From NCBI GenBank assembly GCA_039024435.1, contig JBCCQH010000192.1, positions 1-5,675 on the forward strand: a DNA stretch of 5,675 nt, in the 5' to 3' direction. Origin of the DNA: JBCCQH01 sp039024435 (lineage in GTDB: Bacteria; Bacteroidota; Bacteroidia; J057; JADKCL01). Every line of letters begins with the position of its first letter. The stretch's first letter is position 1. The notes beneath the pieces are model-generated. The model saw nothing but the letters and a program-made list of their open reading frames with translations. It made no database searches and was not told the DNA's origin. Of this stretch, positions 5,454-5,675 are shown in pieces. The position numbers and the translations under genes were made by a program.

Positions 5454-5675
5454 GTTGTGAATTGGTTCAAATTCAGGTATTTTTAAGACCGCCGCGGATA
5501 CGTGTACGAGGTCCCAATCGTTGTGAATTGGTTCAAATTCAGGTATTTTTAAGACGGAATCGGATCACGTGGTTGGATGGGCCTATGTTGTGAATTGGTT
5601 CAAATTCAGGTATTTTTAAGACTCAAACATTGAACGCGGAATTAGCTTCATGTGTTGTGAATTGGTTCAAATTCA
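5454..5675 (+). CRISPR. CRISPR array, probably type II-C, cut by the window end
   Basis: A 36-bp direct repeat occurs at 5454-5489, 5520-5555 and 5587-5622, with a partial fourth copy at 5654-5675; all copies are identical. Spacers are 30, 31 and 31 bp (5490-5519, 5556-5586, 5623-5653) and share no similarity with each other. The repeat begins GTTGTGAATTGG, has CAAATT in the middle and ends TTTTTAAGAC. The GTTGTGA start, central CAAATT, 36-bp length and spacers near 30 bp resemble type II-C repeats of Bacteroidota; type VI-B is the main alternative, but its repeats usually end in ACAAC. Inside the repeat TGAATT (bases 5-10) can pair with AATTCA (17-22). No cas gene or tracrRNA is visible in the window. 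The crRNA sense strand is inferred to be plus from the GTTGTG orientation. This is one edge of the array; with no degenerate repeat, leader or trailer end cannot be told. Confidence 0.95.
5455..5485 (+). promoter_or_regulatory. Candidate promoter inside the CRISPR repeat
   Basis: In the first repeat, TTG (5455-5457) and TATTTTTA (5478-5485) are 20 bp apart. This resembles the Bacteroidota -33 TTTG and -7 TAnnTTTG boxes at normal spacing, with the last base of the -7 box off. Transcription would begin at about the repeat/spacer border, reading plus. The same layout recurs in the other full repeats (-7 boxes at 5544-5551 and 5611-5618). Function is inference. Confidence 0.4.

Noticed and set aside
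4791..5486. Plus-strand open frame overlapping the PNPOx-like gene and running into the first CRISPR repeat
   Set aside because: Wrong frame of a recognised gene; R/S/P-rich product typical of a shadow, and its end lies in the repeat.

Overview
The window looks like chromosomal DNA of a Bacteroidota bacterium. The strongest evidence is a full-length gldM, the periplasmic-shaft subunit of the type IX secretion/gliding motor, which is essentially restricted to this phylum. Genes also start without Shine-Dalgarno sequences, and one upstream region carries a perfect TAnnTTTG-type Bacteroidota -7 box. The coding DNA is GC-rich for the phylum, which would fit a Saprospiria/Lewinella-like lineage; that placement is inference.

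Layout, left to right. Positions 3-114 form a long imperfect palindrome, a hairpin or MITE-like element possibly cut by the window edge. It is followed by an unrecognised two-helix membrane protein (161-715, +). Next comes a 219-bp gap (716-934) full of stem-loops, then gldM (935-2623, +). A convergent gap (2624-2820) holds short ACCGTTCACC-type repeats and a GC-rich terminator-like hairpin. A four-helix small membrane protein (2821-3318, -) is divergent from a membrane-anchored SGNH/GDSL-like hydrolase (3425-4603, +). A pyridoxamine-phosphate-oxidase-like flavoprotein (4691-5257, +) follows and may be co-transcribed with the hydrolase. A 196-bp non-coding stretch with two strong inverted repeats (5258-5453) leads into a CRISPR array (5454 to the window end; three complete 36-bp repeats plus a partial fourth).

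How the parts work together: no single pathway joins the genes. gldM stands without gldL or gldN directly beside it, so it is either a relocated core gene or a paralogue. The array is probably a type II-C array, judged from repeat form alone, because no cas gene lies in the window. The most interesting detail is that each repeat contains a plausible Bacteroidota promoter (TTG, 20 bp, TATTTTTA) reading into the next spacer. This parallels the repeat-embedded promoters known from Neisseria type II-C arrays. No tRNA, rRNA or complete insertion sequence was seen.
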